Under the pieces are notes generated by a model. The model saw only the letters and a list, made by a program, of their open reading frames with translations, was not told the origin of the DNA and did not search any database. The translations under genes and the position numbers were made by a program. Below, piece after piece: positions 33,462 to 44,484 of a DNA stretch of 64,000 nt. Position 1 is the stretch's first letter. Each line of letters begins with the position of its first letter. This DNA is from Drechslerella dactyloides. Lineage: Eukaryota > Ascomycota > Orbiliomycetes > Orbiliales > Orbiliaceae. The DNA is taken from positions 1,550,001 through 1,614,000 of the forward strand of contig JAGTWJ010000008.1 of the NCBI GenBank assembly GCA_020064725.1, in the 5' to 3' direction.

Positions 33462-34700
33462 ATGCCAGCTGCCAGCTGCATCACGAGAGCACCAACTGAC
33501 AGCCAGCCCGCATCTGCTGGACACCGATTCCACATCATCTACTACTCCTCTTCTCGGTCACCTCTCCGTCTGTGAATGTTGGTGGGCAGCGGTGGCCTGT
33601 TTCGAGCGCGCCGGGGAGGCGAGCCAACCAACCAGCAAAGGCAGCGTGCAGGCCTGCCCGCAGGCGATAAGTGGCCGATCCGTGACGATATCGACCGGGC
33701 TAGCACTCTTCCTCCTCCTCCTTTCTACTCCTCCTCTCTACTCCTCCTCTTCTCGCTCCTCCTCAGCTGTCCCAGAGGAGCTCAGATTGGTCCTCTGCAG
33801 GCGGAATGCAGGCTGGAGGATGGGGAAGAGGATACGTGCCCTCCCCCGCCTCGAATTCGATGCAGAAGGCCAATCCGAGATGGCGCCGCTTTCGACGACC
33901 CGATTGCGTCAGCCGTCTACCAATCGACGCTCACTTATCGCTAGTCGCTGTCCGTCTCGAATCTTGCTGGATTCAATCAATTTGGTCAACCAGCAAACAG
34001 TCTGCTAGTATACTTGTCTAACGTCTACGGCGTATGGAGTTGGATACGCAATTTAATTGCCATGCATTCTGCCAGTTTGCTGCTCGGGATACATATTCTC
34101 GATCCAACAACCCCAGAAATGAGACGAGTTTGTAGAACAGGCTGAAGGGAAGCACGGTGCACGGCGTATGCATGCTCGCTATCAAACTGCATGTTAATCC
34201 TGGTGTTGACGATAGCTATAACTATGCTCTGATATAAAGGCTTGCATGCATGCTGCATGGTCAAGTATGTGGCGACTCGACGATTAATACCAGTCGCACA
34301 CCGTATTATTCCCCACCTGGGCTTGCACTACTATCCTATTGGTGCGAGGAGTATAGAACTGACTAGCGCTCGAGTATAAAGTAACGACCGTCACATTGCG
34401 CGGTCAGTCTGGAATCCGGTTTGTGCATCACGACACCAGACTTTCCATTCCCAACAGTTTCAAATTCCTTCGCTGTCCTATCCAACGAGTTAGACTGTAT
34501 ATATACTATAGTGCACTACCAGTCTAAGTAAATGCCAAAATTGCAAAAAGGTTGGCTGCCATGCCGTCATCTGATCTTAGTAGGCTTGCGTTCATCCGAT
34601 ATCCCCGTCGGCCAGCCGGGCGCTGAAGTCATGTCAAACGGCGGCGTGAGACAGGGTTGGATCTCGGGGTCCAGGGTGAACTCGGAGGCTATGAAAGACA

Positions 34701-34722
34701 CTGCCTGCCTGCCTGCCTGCCT
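34701..34722. repeat. Short TGCC tetranucleotide repeat
   Basis: About five TGCC units in a gene-free region. Confidence 0.7.
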
Positions 34723-36532
34723 TTACTTTAGCAGTACTGTAGTCGTGTAGTATACTAGTACGGACTAAGCTAATCGGGGGAAGTTCGAGGTATCCGATAT
34801 CGCTGGATAGTCTACGGGCCCAGCAATCGGAGAAATGGTAGTAGCCTTGCAACGGTACATGTATGTACTATACTTGACACTGGTGTCTACGATCGTTCTA
34901 GTCCCTTGAGCTCCAGGATACAGGCCCTTGGCCTTGAGCTCTGTCAGAACCCCTCTTTTTAAAGTTATCAACTTGATCACACTACTCTCCAGCTGAGGAG
35001 GGGCTCGGTGGAGCCCTGCCACCGTGCGCCAGGACAGCGCAGTTGTGCTAAGTACAGCAGCAGCACAGCTGCATCGTAGCTTATCAATCGGATCATATCT
35101 CCCGGGATCATTTGGATCCCCACGCTACCAGCGCTGTTAGCACGCACGGCCTCGGTTTGAAGGGTGCAAGCCAGATCGATGCAGGATGCTGACAGTGCAA
35201 TGGAGCCGATGCCATGCATCTCGCTTCGGGTTCGCCCGTGTCCAGCCGATCTTCGCCGCATTCTAGATTCCGCCCTTGCCTCAACTTCCGGGATCGATTC
35301 TTTGTCAGCGTCTTCTCTGGCCTCCGCTTCAGCGTCTGCTTTTACTGGTGCTCCCCTCTCGATGTAGCCTCGATGCCAGCTCTCTTCGATGGCGGTGACG
35401 GCTGTCAGCCATTTGCATCTGGAGCACGGGCGCACGGGAACTGGCTGGCTGACTCACCACTGCTTTATAATCACATCTCGATATCTCTGGGCTGCGGGGT
35501 ACGCTATCGATCGCATTGACCTCAGCGTTCGACGCGGACGATAGCGGGATGGTACGGATTGAGAGGTGTCCGTATGCAGCAGACGCGTAGAAATGACGAT
35601 GCACGGGACAAAGCTCCAACGGCTGGGCTGTGTCATGGTGAGAGGAGAAGTCTGTTTAACGTTCACTCACGTAATCAGCCATTACGTACGTGTAACCGCG
35701 ATCGAAGGTCGGCCGGACATCAGCTCGATGCAGGACAGCGTGTCGATGGAGTAGCTCTTGATATCATCTCGTGCGATCGATGGCGGCTGTCCAGTGCCAC
35801 AGAACGAATCTCTGGATCGATCGAGTCGGGGCGCAAAATCGTGCGGCGAGTCAGTGTAGCTCGAGGTTGTATTTTCCGCCGGCGGCCGCCTCGACGGCGC
35901 TTATAAAATGTTCCGCCTGCCTTCTCATCCTGGCCGTCCGTCGAGAGCGAGCATCTGAGGCAACTGTTCAGCAACTTACTATAACTTTAATTCTTTTAAT
36001 CGTCCGTACGAATGATTAGTTGGAGTCTAATCGCCAGGCCTGGTCTTCCTTCCTTCGCTTCTCGGCTACCGTCGCTGCCCTGCATGCGAATATATTCTTC
36101 TTCTGTCGCCCTCGACGCCAATTGAGCCTGCTCGATTCAAGCTCGTCTTCGCCCACCTCTAATTTTTTTTTTTTTCTTCTCTCCATCCCGGTACAGCTGG
36201 CCTCCTCGAGATACAAACTTCTCGACACCTCTCGCCATCTCCACCAGCAAATCCTCTCACTCGCCCCTTCGTGCGCCTCAGCTGGCTGATCTGTCATCGG
36301 GTCGCATTCTGCGCCGACGACCGAGCCGAATACCCGACCTCGAGCCACAATTTCAGCGATTGCGCCATCCCCCACCGCTGTCGCACCAGAAGTTTAAAAT
36401 CCTCCAACGGCGACAGCGTACACGCCAATTGCAATCCTTCTCGCCGGAATAAATCGCCCTTGTCAAGTCGTCCTCGTCGACGTTTTCCACACCCGCCAAA
36501 CCTCGTTTTCTGTTGAACTCGCGACGCCGAAT

Positions 36533-37735
36533 ATGTCCGCCATCCTCGCCGACCTCCCCGCCGGCGCCTTCTCGACCACCTGCAAGCAACTGCAAGCGAA
36601 TCCCGCCCAACATGCACCCTGTCCGCTGACCATCGGTACCCCGCCCGGCACCCCGCCGCTCGCGTCCGGCCCGTCGAACTCCGAATCGATCCTCGACCTC
36701 GCCGTCCACGTCCTCGCCACCGAAGCCGCATCGCTGAACAACCTCACCCGCCTGTACACCATCAACGCCACCGCGCGGACGAGCTTCGTCGCCGCCGTGC
36801 AGGCCATCGTGCGCAGCCTCACCGCGCACGGCAAGGTCGTCTTCAGCGGCATGGGCAAGAGCGGCAAGGTTGCGCAGAAGACGGTCGCGACAATGAACAG
36901 TCTTGGCCTCATGAGCTTCTTTCTGCACCCGACGGAGGCGATGCACGGGGACGTGGGCATCGTCCGGCCGCAGGATACGGTTGTGCTGGTGTCGTATTCC
37001 GGGACGACGAGCGAGCTGGTCCGGATCCTCGAGCACATGCCCTCGCAGACGACGGTCATCGCTATGACGGCACACGCTGCCGCCACCACGGCTGCTAGGA
37101 TGGCGATGACCTCAGACGGCGAGCGTTTGGCTGGAGGTAACGTTGCGGGGTGTCCGTTGACGAAGGGGCGGGAAGGCGCAATACTGCTCCCGACACCCGT
37201 GCACGAAAGCGAGGAGGCCACATTCGGCGTCTCCGCACCGACGACATCGACGACGGTCGCGCTGGCGTTAGGTGACGCACTGGCATTATCGGCCGCGGAC
37301 ACGATGCACCAGCTTGAGGGCCGGCGGACGCAGGACGTCTTCCACGCTTTTCATCCCGGCGGGGCGATCGGTGGCCGCAAGAAGACGCTGGCGGACTGGG
37401 CGGTCGATGTTGCGAATGTGCCGCTGGCAGAGGGTACAGCTGAGACGACCCGTGTGTCGGAGTGTCTCATGGCGGCGTTCCAGTCGAAGGATGGCTGGGT
37501 CAAGCTGAAAGATGGTAGCGTCGTTCCTCCCAGACGATTGAAGAGCGCGGGTAATACGAAGCTCGATGCGACTGTCGCCGTCGCTGGCGTGGCCGTTGCA
37601 AAGGCGTCCTGGATCGTTCTAGACGGCGGGATGGCCGTTGATGCGGTGCGAAAGGTGGTGAAGGGCGGTCAGGTCGTCTTGGTGCAGATGCCCGGTGGTG
37701 GCATGGGGTTTGCGGAGAGTGATGATATCTTATAA
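36533..37735 (+). CDS. SIS-domain sugar-phosphate isomerase (KpsF/GutQ type)
   Basis: A single exon of 400 aa. The SIS fold is clear: VVFSGMGKSGKVAQKTVATM (residues about 102-121), the KpsF-type segment FFLHPTEAMHGDVGIV, then VLVSYSGTTSELVRIL and VIAMT. The helical end of the domain, TTVALALGDALALSA and FHPGGAIG, is also typical of arabinose-5-phosphate isomerase. Bacterial KpsF/KdsD interconvert D-ribulose-5-phosphate and D-arabinose-5-phosphate for Kdo synthesis and carry two CBS domains. Here the tail after about residue 285 is only vaguely CBS-like (MAVDAVRKVVKGGQVVLVQMPG) and has an insert at about residues 190-240. Ascomycetes make no Kdo-containing lipopolysaccharide, so the physiological substrate is open. 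The start fits the CT-rich leader just upstream. Confidence 0.85.
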   Translation: MSAILADLPAGAFSTTCKQLQANPAQHAPCPLTIGTPPGTPPLASGPSNSESILDLAVHVLATEAASLNNLTRLYTINATARTSFVAAVQAIVRSLTAHGKVVFSGMGKSGKVAQKTVATMNSLGLMSFFLHPTEAMHGDVGIVRPQDTVVLVSYSGTTSELVRILEHMPSQTTVIAMTAHAAATTAARMAMTSDGERLAGGNVAGCPLTKGREGAILLPTPVHESEEATFGVSAPTTSTTVALALGDALALSAADTMHQLEGRRTQDVFHAFHPGGAIGGRKKTLADWAVDVANVPLAEGTAETTRVSECLMAAFQSKDGWVKLKDGSVVPPRRLKSAGNTKLDATVAVAGVAVAKASWIVLDGGMAVDAVRKVVKGGQVVLVQMPGGGMGFAESDDIL

Positions 37736-38484
37736 TTCCGTCCTTCTCCCCTTTGATATTCGACGTTATTCATCTTGCTCATGTCGTCTCGAACTCCGCT
37801 CCCGTTTTATTCTTCCCCTGCATTTGGTACTGTATTTGAGCGCGCGAGATACCCTTGGAGCGGACATTTGATTTCTGCTGCATCCATTATTAATTATATT
37901 ACAGCGCAGATACTGCACATATGGAGACACTGCTGTCGACATGTCACGTTTGCGTCTGGGCCTTCTGCCCTGTCGCCATGCATTTTGTACTCATCGATCC
38001 TAGAATTAGCAGAGCAGATATTGCTTTAGAAACCAATGCATTACGAATCTATCAATACAAGGCACCGACTAGTATAGCTCTCGAGATAAGAGGGACTCAT
38101 CCTACGAGGCCTCTGGAGTATGTACTTCCTAAGACAAACTGATACTTGGTTGAAGCTGTCGATGTCATTGCATCATAGACCGATTCTAATTCCTCCGTAC
38201 ATCTGGACTGTATCAATACCTCCTTAACAAGATGGCCGCTTGTTTGGACTGTATCAATACCTACTTAATAACGCCGAATATATCCGTCTACCGTGGCGCA
38301 CATAACTCCGGCTGTGCAGCCCTCGATCCGGACGTTCGAAACTAACCCTGATGGAGTTGCGTTGCACGCCATCTTCCAACAAACGCCAACCACGTGACAC
38401 GCCTTCACGTCGTCGATGGCTCATCCCGGTCCCGTCTTCAACCTCGCATCCTTCCACCTCCCACCACCTCCACCGCCATCGAAA
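37736..38484. other. Spacer between SIS gene and PRP2
   Basis: About 750 bp holding the 3' untranslated region of the SIS gene and the PRP2 promoter. A phrase containing TGTATCAATACCT occurs twice (about 38208 and 38248), a small local duplication. No gene. Confidence 0.55.
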
Positions 38485-41400
38485 ATGTCAGACCTCCGCG
38501 CCTGGGTCTCCGACAGCCTGATCAAGCTCACCGGCGCCGCGGACTCGACCATCATCGACTTTGTCCTCGCCACCGCGTCCACCTCCTGCTCCTCGGCCGG
38601 TCTCGTCGACAAGCTCTGCGGCTTTATCGATGGCGATGTCGCGTCCACGCGCGCCTTTGCGGACGAACTATACCGGCGGTCCGGCAAGAAGGGCTCCAGC
38701 GCTGTAGCGGAACACAATGGCGCTGCAGCGGCAGCGGCGAAGAAGGTTGAGAGGAAGAAGTATGGGTTTGTCGCGATGGAGGACGAGGACGACGCGCTGA
38801 GGATGCCGCCGCCGGTGGCGAGGAGTAGGGATAAGCCGGAGCGCAGCAGCAAGGACCGGAAGAGACGGGACGGCGATGAGAAGGATAGCAGCCGGAGGGA
38901 GAGGGATAGGGATAGGGATAGGGACCGGGATCAAGATCGAGACAGGGAACGAGACGGACACCGCGACAAGGAGAAGGACCGCGATCGTGATCGCGGCGAG
39001 CGAGTCAAGGACCGGGACCGGAGCTCGCGGAAATCGCGCCGGCGAGACGACGACGGCGACCTCTGGGGAGACGTGGAGGTCGACCCCGACGACTACCCAG
39101 AGGAAGAGTACGAGATGCCGCCGCCGAAACGCCCCCGGATAGACGACGGCGACGACAACGGCGACCCGGAGCCCACAATCCAAGAGGAAGAGCTGAACGA
39201 GGAGGAGAAAGCCGAGCTAGAGCGGCTACGGGACCTCGAAGAGCGGGACGAGTTTGCCGAACGGCTCAAGAAGAAAGACAAGGACCGCACGAACAAGCTC
39301 GTCGAAGACCGCTCCTCCCACACGAAAGAAGGCGGAGATCTCGCCGAACGCCGGCGGCTCGCCGACGACCCCGCCGCGCGCGCGGCCGCCGTCGACGATC
39401 TGCGCCTCCGGTCCCGACAAGCATACCTCTCCAAGCGCGAAACCGAGCAACTCTACGTCCTCGAGCGAGAAGTCGCCGAAGACAACGAGGAACTCCGCTC
39501 CGGCGCTAACCTCTCCGAACGCGAGCTCGCAGACTTCGCCCGCCGGCGGGAACTGCTCCGCCTCGCGAAGGAGCGTCAGCGCGTCGACGAGCACCGCGAC
39601 GGCTACCAGCTGCCGGAAGACTACATCACCGAAAAGGGCAAAATCGACCGCAAACGCAAAGAAGAAGCCCTCTACAAGCGCTACCTCGACCGCGACGAAA
39701 CCACCGGCCAGGAGCGCTTCGTCACCGAGCACGAAGAATGGGAGCGCGAGCAGCAGTCGAAAGCCAAGGCGCAGATCAACCGCGCGGAGAGGGAGGACGA
39801 GGGTGACTATGAGTACGTGTTTGACGACTCCCAGAAGATCAATTTTCTCATGGAGAGTACCCAGGCCGGCACATCCGCGTCGAGAGAGCAACGGTTCATC
39901 GAAGAGCAGCTCAAGGCGGCCGAGAAGAAGGCCCTCAGCATGGAGGAGACGCGCAAGTCGCTGCCCATCTACGCCTTTCGGAACGAGCTGCTGGCCGCCG
40001 TCGAGCAGTATCAGGTGCTCATCATCGTTGGGGAAACCGGCTCTGGAAAGACGACGCAGATTCCGCAGTATCTGCATGAGGCGGGTTATACCAAGAATGG
40101 GCAGAAGGTCGGATGCACGCAGCCTCGTCGGGTGGCGGCCATGTCCGTTGCGGCTCGTGTCGCGGATGAGATGGCCGTGAAGGTCGGCAAGGAGGTCGGA
40201 TACTCGATCCGGTTTGAAGACCAGACGAGCGATAAGACCGTCTTGAAGTATATGACCGACGGCATGCTGCTGCGCGAGTTCCTGACGGAGCCCGATCTAG
40301 GCGGCTATTCCGCGCTGATGATTGACGAGGCGCACGAGCGGACCCTGCACACGGATATCTTGTTCGGTCTGGTGAAGGATATCGCGCGGTTTCGGCCGGA
40401 ATTGAAGCTGCTGATATCCAGCGCTACCATGGACGCGCAAAAGTTCGCGGCGTACTTTGATGATGCGCCGATTTTCAACATTCCCGGACGGCGGTATCCT
40501 GTCGATATTCACTATACCTCGCAGCCTGAAGCGAACTACCTGCATGCAGCTATAACCACCATATTCCAAATCCACATATCGGCGCCCAAGGGTGATATAT
40601 TGGTCTTTCTAACCGGTCAAGATGAGATTGATGCTGCGCAGCAAAACCTGGAGGAGACGGCTCGAAAACTCGGCAGCAAGATCAGAGAGCTGATAGTCGC
40701 ACCAATCTATGCCAATCTACCCTCCGAGCTGCAGTCCAAAATCTTCGAACCAACACCTGAAGGCGCGCGAAAAGTCGTCCTAGCTACCAACATTGCCGAA
40801 ACCTCGATTACGATTGACGGCATCGTCTACGTGATCGACCCGGGCTTTGTCAAGGAGAACGTCTACAACCCCAAATCCGGGATGGAGTCCCTCGTCGTCA
40901 CACCGTGTTCCCGCGCCTCCGCCAACCAGCGTAGCGGGCGTGCCGGGCGTGTCGGTCCGGGCAAATGCTTCCGCCTCTACACTAAATGGGCGTACTACAA
41001 CGAGCTCGACGAGAATACGACCCCCGAAATTCAACGCACGAACCTCAACAGCGTTGTTCTCCTCCTCAAAAGTCTGGGCATAAACGACCTCATCGGCTTC
41101 GACTTTATGGATCCACCGCCCGCGGAAACACTCATCCGCGCGCTAGAACAGCTATACGCTCTCGGCGCCCTCAACGACAAGGGCGAGCTAACCAAGATCG
41201 GCCGCCAGATGGCCGAATTCCCCACGGACCCGATGCTCGCCAAGGCGATCCTCGCAGCGGACAAGTACGGCTGCGTCGAGGAAGTCCTCTCCATCATCTC
41301 CATGCTCGGCGAGGCCTCGGCGCTCTTCTACCGCCCCAAGGACAAGAAACTCTACGCCGACCAAGCACGCAACCGGTTCACCAACAAACAGGGCGGCGAC

Positions 41401-41984
41401 CACCTCACCCTCCTCAACATCTGGAACCAATGGGTCGACACTGACTTCTCGTACGTCTGGGCGCGCGAAAACTACCTCCAGCACCGCTCGCTGACACGCG
41501 CGCGCGACGTGCGCGACCAGCTCAGCCGCCTGTGCGACCGCGTGGAGGTTACGCTGTCCTCCGTCGGCAGCAGCGACATCGTGCCGATATCGAAGGCTGT
41601 CACGGCCGGTTTCTTCCCAAACGCGGCGCGGCTGCAGCGCGGGGGGGATAGCTATCGGACGGTGAAGAATGCGCAGACGGTGTATATTCACCCTAGCTCG
41701 ACGCTGTTCGAGGCGAATCCGAAGTGGGTTGTTTACTACGAGTTGGTGCTGACGAGTAAGGAGTTTATGCGGAATGTGATGCCGCTGCAGCCCGAGTGGC
41801 TTGTCGAGGTGGGTGCTCTCTTCCGTTGGTGTTGAGCGTCTTGATATTTTTTTGTGAGTGGACTTGCTAATGAAGTGTGTAGGTTGCGCCGCATTATCAT
41901 AAGAAGAAGGATTTGGAGACGTTGGGGGTCGACAAGAAGATGCCGAAACAGCAGCAGCAGCAGCAGCAGCAGCAGAAAGCTTGA
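38485..41984 (+). CDS. PRP2: DEAH-box pre-mRNA splicing helicase PRP2/DHX16
   Basis: Two exons, 38485-41808 and 41883-41984, give 1141 aa. Prp2 remodels the activated spliceosome before the first transesterification. The N-terminus (MSDLRAWVSDSLIKLTG) matches the DHX16 start, so this ATG is preferred over the in-frame one at 38416. A long Arg/Asp/Glu/Lys-rich segment covers about residues 110-420. RecA1 has motif I GETGSGKTT (about 516-524), TQPRRVAAMSVA, DEAH (614-617) and SAT. RecA2 has FLTGQDEID, TNIAETSITIDGIVYVIDPG and QRSGRAGRVGPGKC. The winged helix, ratchet and OB fold follow (ALNDKGELTKIGRQMAEFP, AGFFPNAARL). The last 33 residues come from exon 2 and end in VAPHYHKKKDLE and a run of Gln encoded by (CAG)n at 41950-41974. 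Confidence 0.95.
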
Positions 41985-42903
41985 TAAGGGTTGGAACACG
42001 TCGGCGATTGCACTACGTTATTGTGCGTAGTATGCGGTGGATAAGTTGATGGTGGTTGTATTAGTACTTATGTATATATTGTGATACTAGAGGGATTTGG
42101 GCTGTATCATGCTCGGTTCTCGAGGTCGGAAATTGGCGATAATTACCAATTTGAGACGCAGTCTAACGGCATAGAGAAACGGGAAATGCAACACACTTAC
42201 AACGCATGGGGTATACGCCCGGCTTGGTCTCGCGGGCCAGAGCCCGGCTTGGAGTCTAATGTCGGCGTCACCCATCCGCATAAACATTCTGACTATTGAA
42301 TGTCTGTATATATATCCGTGTCCTTGCCCGTGCTTGTACAGTTATGTCTATACTTAAGTACATGAGCATCTACCAGTCTCAGCTCGAGACTAGTTTGCAG
42401 CGAGCGCAGGCTTTGCTAGTGTCGAGACCGAGTATCTACGACGCGTCGACGGCTGGATATCCTAGAATAATTGATACAACACGTTTCGGCACCTTGACAT
42501 ATGAGGTACGTACCTCTTAATTTTCCTCCTCCCATCGACCCCCAGCACTTGTATCTGAACCTTTTAAATCCAACCGCCTACAGCTGGTGCCATTACACCC
42601 AGTTTTCGTGCATTCAATCCTCCATCCCCATCGTTAGATCTAGTGCTAACCGCCACTATATATAGCTTATAATAAACCATGCCTCCCAAGAAAGCGCTGA
42701 ACCCCCTCATGGGGGATGAGAACAGTGAAGGGCTTGAAGAGCCTATTAGCGGGAGTTCACTACCTGGCAACTCCTCGCGCACCCACTAACAAAGCACGGG
42801 GTCCAATAAAGAACCGGCGCCACATAGGCCTCACACTAGGGCTTACGCCGCTCTCGAAAGAGCCGCACCCACCGCACCGACAACAACCACTGCCGCACCC
42901 GAA
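41985..42903 (+). promoter_or_regulatory. Spacer, probable leader and leader intron of protease-like gene A
   Basis: From 42176 it belongs to duplication copy A. A GTACGT donor at 42506 and the acceptor TATATATAG at 42667, with a GTGCTAACC branch site between, suggest a leader intron. A 36-codon frame (42679-42789, MPPKKALNPLMG...) follows. It is in the same frame as the downstream gene and separated from it only by a TAA at 42787 and 38 further open codons. Confidence 0.45.
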
Positions 42904-44484
42904 ATGCAACCGATATCGAGAACACTGCCCGAGGGAGAAATCCCAGACTGGGAAGCCCGCTGTTATTACTACGGCATACCCTCTCAGCCTCGTCTAGTTT
43001 ACAGGACGGACACAATACCGCTAACCAGGCCCGGAGGCGTGGATGTTGTTCAGAGGGAGTCGTTTCCGGTCTACAATCATAACATCAACAAAGTATGGGA
43101 TGAGGTTGGTCCTAAAATCATCCAGATCCTGGACAGCCATGAGGTCCGCTGGACGTCTATAGATGTCGCCAAGTTCAAGATCACGAGGCTTGGTTCCAAG
43201 AGGATAAGCCCTGTTATCCTGTGGATTGGCGTGGTCCCCGCAACGCTGTCCGCCGACAAGGCTCGCGAAGCATCAACAACTTGTCTCCACCTCCTTGAGA
43301 CATTTGGTATCACAGACATCGAACTCGAATATCGGGAGTCACTTTACGTCCGAGCGGCTGGTCTGCGCCTCAAAGCACCCGACCAACGGCGGTCATGGTT
43401 TTCTCGTCCGTTGGATGTCGCCTTAAGTTTGCCAATCGCCGCCCGGGCGACCTCCGATGCCGAAGGCTCTGGCGGTTTGTATATCGCAGAAGGAGGGGCT
43501 GGCAAGAACATTTACTTGTTAACGGCGCGCCACGTCGTCCTCCACCCCCTGCGCATGCCGAATGACGCTGTTGTCGCGCACCGAAGCGCGCCACGCCGAG
43601 AAGTCATGCTACTTGGGCCGGAAGGCTTTGACAAGATGGTGTCTCGGGTTTCCGGGTACATAGACTACCTGGAATACGTCATCCCTAAACAACAAGGTGA
43701 TGCGAAACGGGAGCGGCTGGAGAGAGACGCAGGTCAAAATGCGGGGATGGGCCCGATTGAGCAACAGCACCAGGAGCGACGGGAGGATCTCCGGTGGTGT
43801 CGAGAGTTTCGCGAGGAAATCCGCGCAGACTGGCAGGAGTCGAATCGCAGGGAACGGACTATCGGCTATATCGACTACTCGCCGCCTTTCACGTACGGCG
43901 ACCGGCCGGGTACTTGGTCAACGGATTATGCGTTGATCCTGCTCGACAAGAAGAAGCTCAGACAGAACTTCAAAGGGAATGTTCTAGACCTCTCTGGGAA
44001 ACCTGAGCGTGAGCTCGTGGAGCTGATGCATGCAGGCACCGAGTTGCTAGGGGTTTTTTATTACCCGGACGACGGCCTCTTCCCGCTGCGTGGCGTCATG
44101 TCAGAAAGCGAGATAAAGAACCCCAGCACGGAGATCAGGGGTAGCGAAGGTATCCTTGTCATGTTGAACGGCAAGGAGTCCGGCGTCACCGTCGGCCGCG
44201 CAGGCGGTTGCGAGTCCTACTGCAGAGACTACTTTAGGAACGGCAAAACCCAGACCTCCATCGAATGGCCGGTCCATGCCTACCGGGGGAAAGCGTTCTC
44301 GCAACAAGGCGACTCCGGGTCGATTATAGTCGATGGTCGCGGCCGTATCGGCGGCTTCCTCACCGCGGGGGCCGGCAAAGCGGAATCCACAGATATCAGC
44401 TACGCGACTCCCTTTTTCTGGATTCTGGACCACATTAAGAAGAATCGGCTGCCAAATGCCCACATTCATCCAACTATGGATTAG
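42904..44484 (+). CDS. Trypsin-fold protein of a fungal family of unknown function, copy A
   Basis: A single exon of 526 aa. The N-terminal domain (about residues 8-165: LPEGEIPDWEARCYYYGIPS, LVYRTDTIPL, VWDEVGPKI, VRWTSIDVAKFKI, ISPVILWIGVVPATLSADKA) precedes a serine-protease-like domain. The probable triad is H210 in LLTARHVV, D341 in STDYALILLD and S471 in QGDSGSIIVDGRGRIGG. A charged coiled-coil-prone insert lies between H and D (about 255-315). The C-terminus is SYATPFFWILDHIKK. There is no signal peptide, so an intracellular protein is likely. I recall many similar uncharacterised proteins in mushroom-forming basidiomycetes; this is memory, not a search. The start aligns with that of copy B (LPEGEI a few residues in). 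Proteolytic activity is inferred from the motifs only. Confidence 0.75.
   Translation: MQPISRTLPEGEIPDWEARCYYYGIPSQPRLVYRTDTIPLTRPGGVDVVQRESFPVYNHNINKVWDEVGPKIIQILDSHEVRWTSIDVAKFKITRLGSKRISPVILWIGVVPATLSADKAREASTTCLHLLETFGITDIELEYRESLYVRAAGLRLKAPDQRRSWFSRPLDVALSLPIAARATSDAEGSGGLYIAEGGAGKNIYLLTARHVVLHPLRMPNDAVVAHRSAPRREVMLLGPEGFDKMVSRVSGYIDYLEYVIPKQQGDAKRERLERDAGQNAGMGPIEQQHQERREDLRWCREFREEIRADWQESNRRERTIGYIDYSPPFTYGDRPGTWSTDYALILLDKKKLRQNFKGNVLDLSGKPERELVELMHAGTELLGVFYYPDDGLFPLRGVMSESEIKNPSTEIRGSEGILVMLNGKESGVTVGRAGGCESYCRDYFRNGKTQTSIEWPVHAYRGKAFSQQGDSGSIIVDGRGRIGGFLTAGAGKAESTDISYATPFFWILDHIKKNRLPNAHIHPTMD

Larger units (their letters stand above)
32890..36532. other. 3.6-kb spacer with tetranucleotide repeats and an inverted repeat
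   Basis: No gene recognised. It contains TGGC, CAAG and CTGC tetranucleotide runs, CTCCT tracts near 33710-33770, a T13-type run near 36162, and the 18-bp inverted repeat described separately. The longest open frame (245 codons from 33271) reads through these repeats. The last 400 bp, rich in CT, are probably the promoter and leader of the SIS gene. Confidence 0.55.

Noticed and set aside
33271..34008. 245-codon open frame
   Set aside because: It reads through TGGC, CAAG and CTCCT repeats, has no domain and no splice partners, and its composition follows the repeats. Not called a gene.
36463..37302. Antisense open frame opposite the SIS gene (279 codons)
   Set aside because: A shadow of GC-rich codon usage; the + strand frame has clear SIS motifs.
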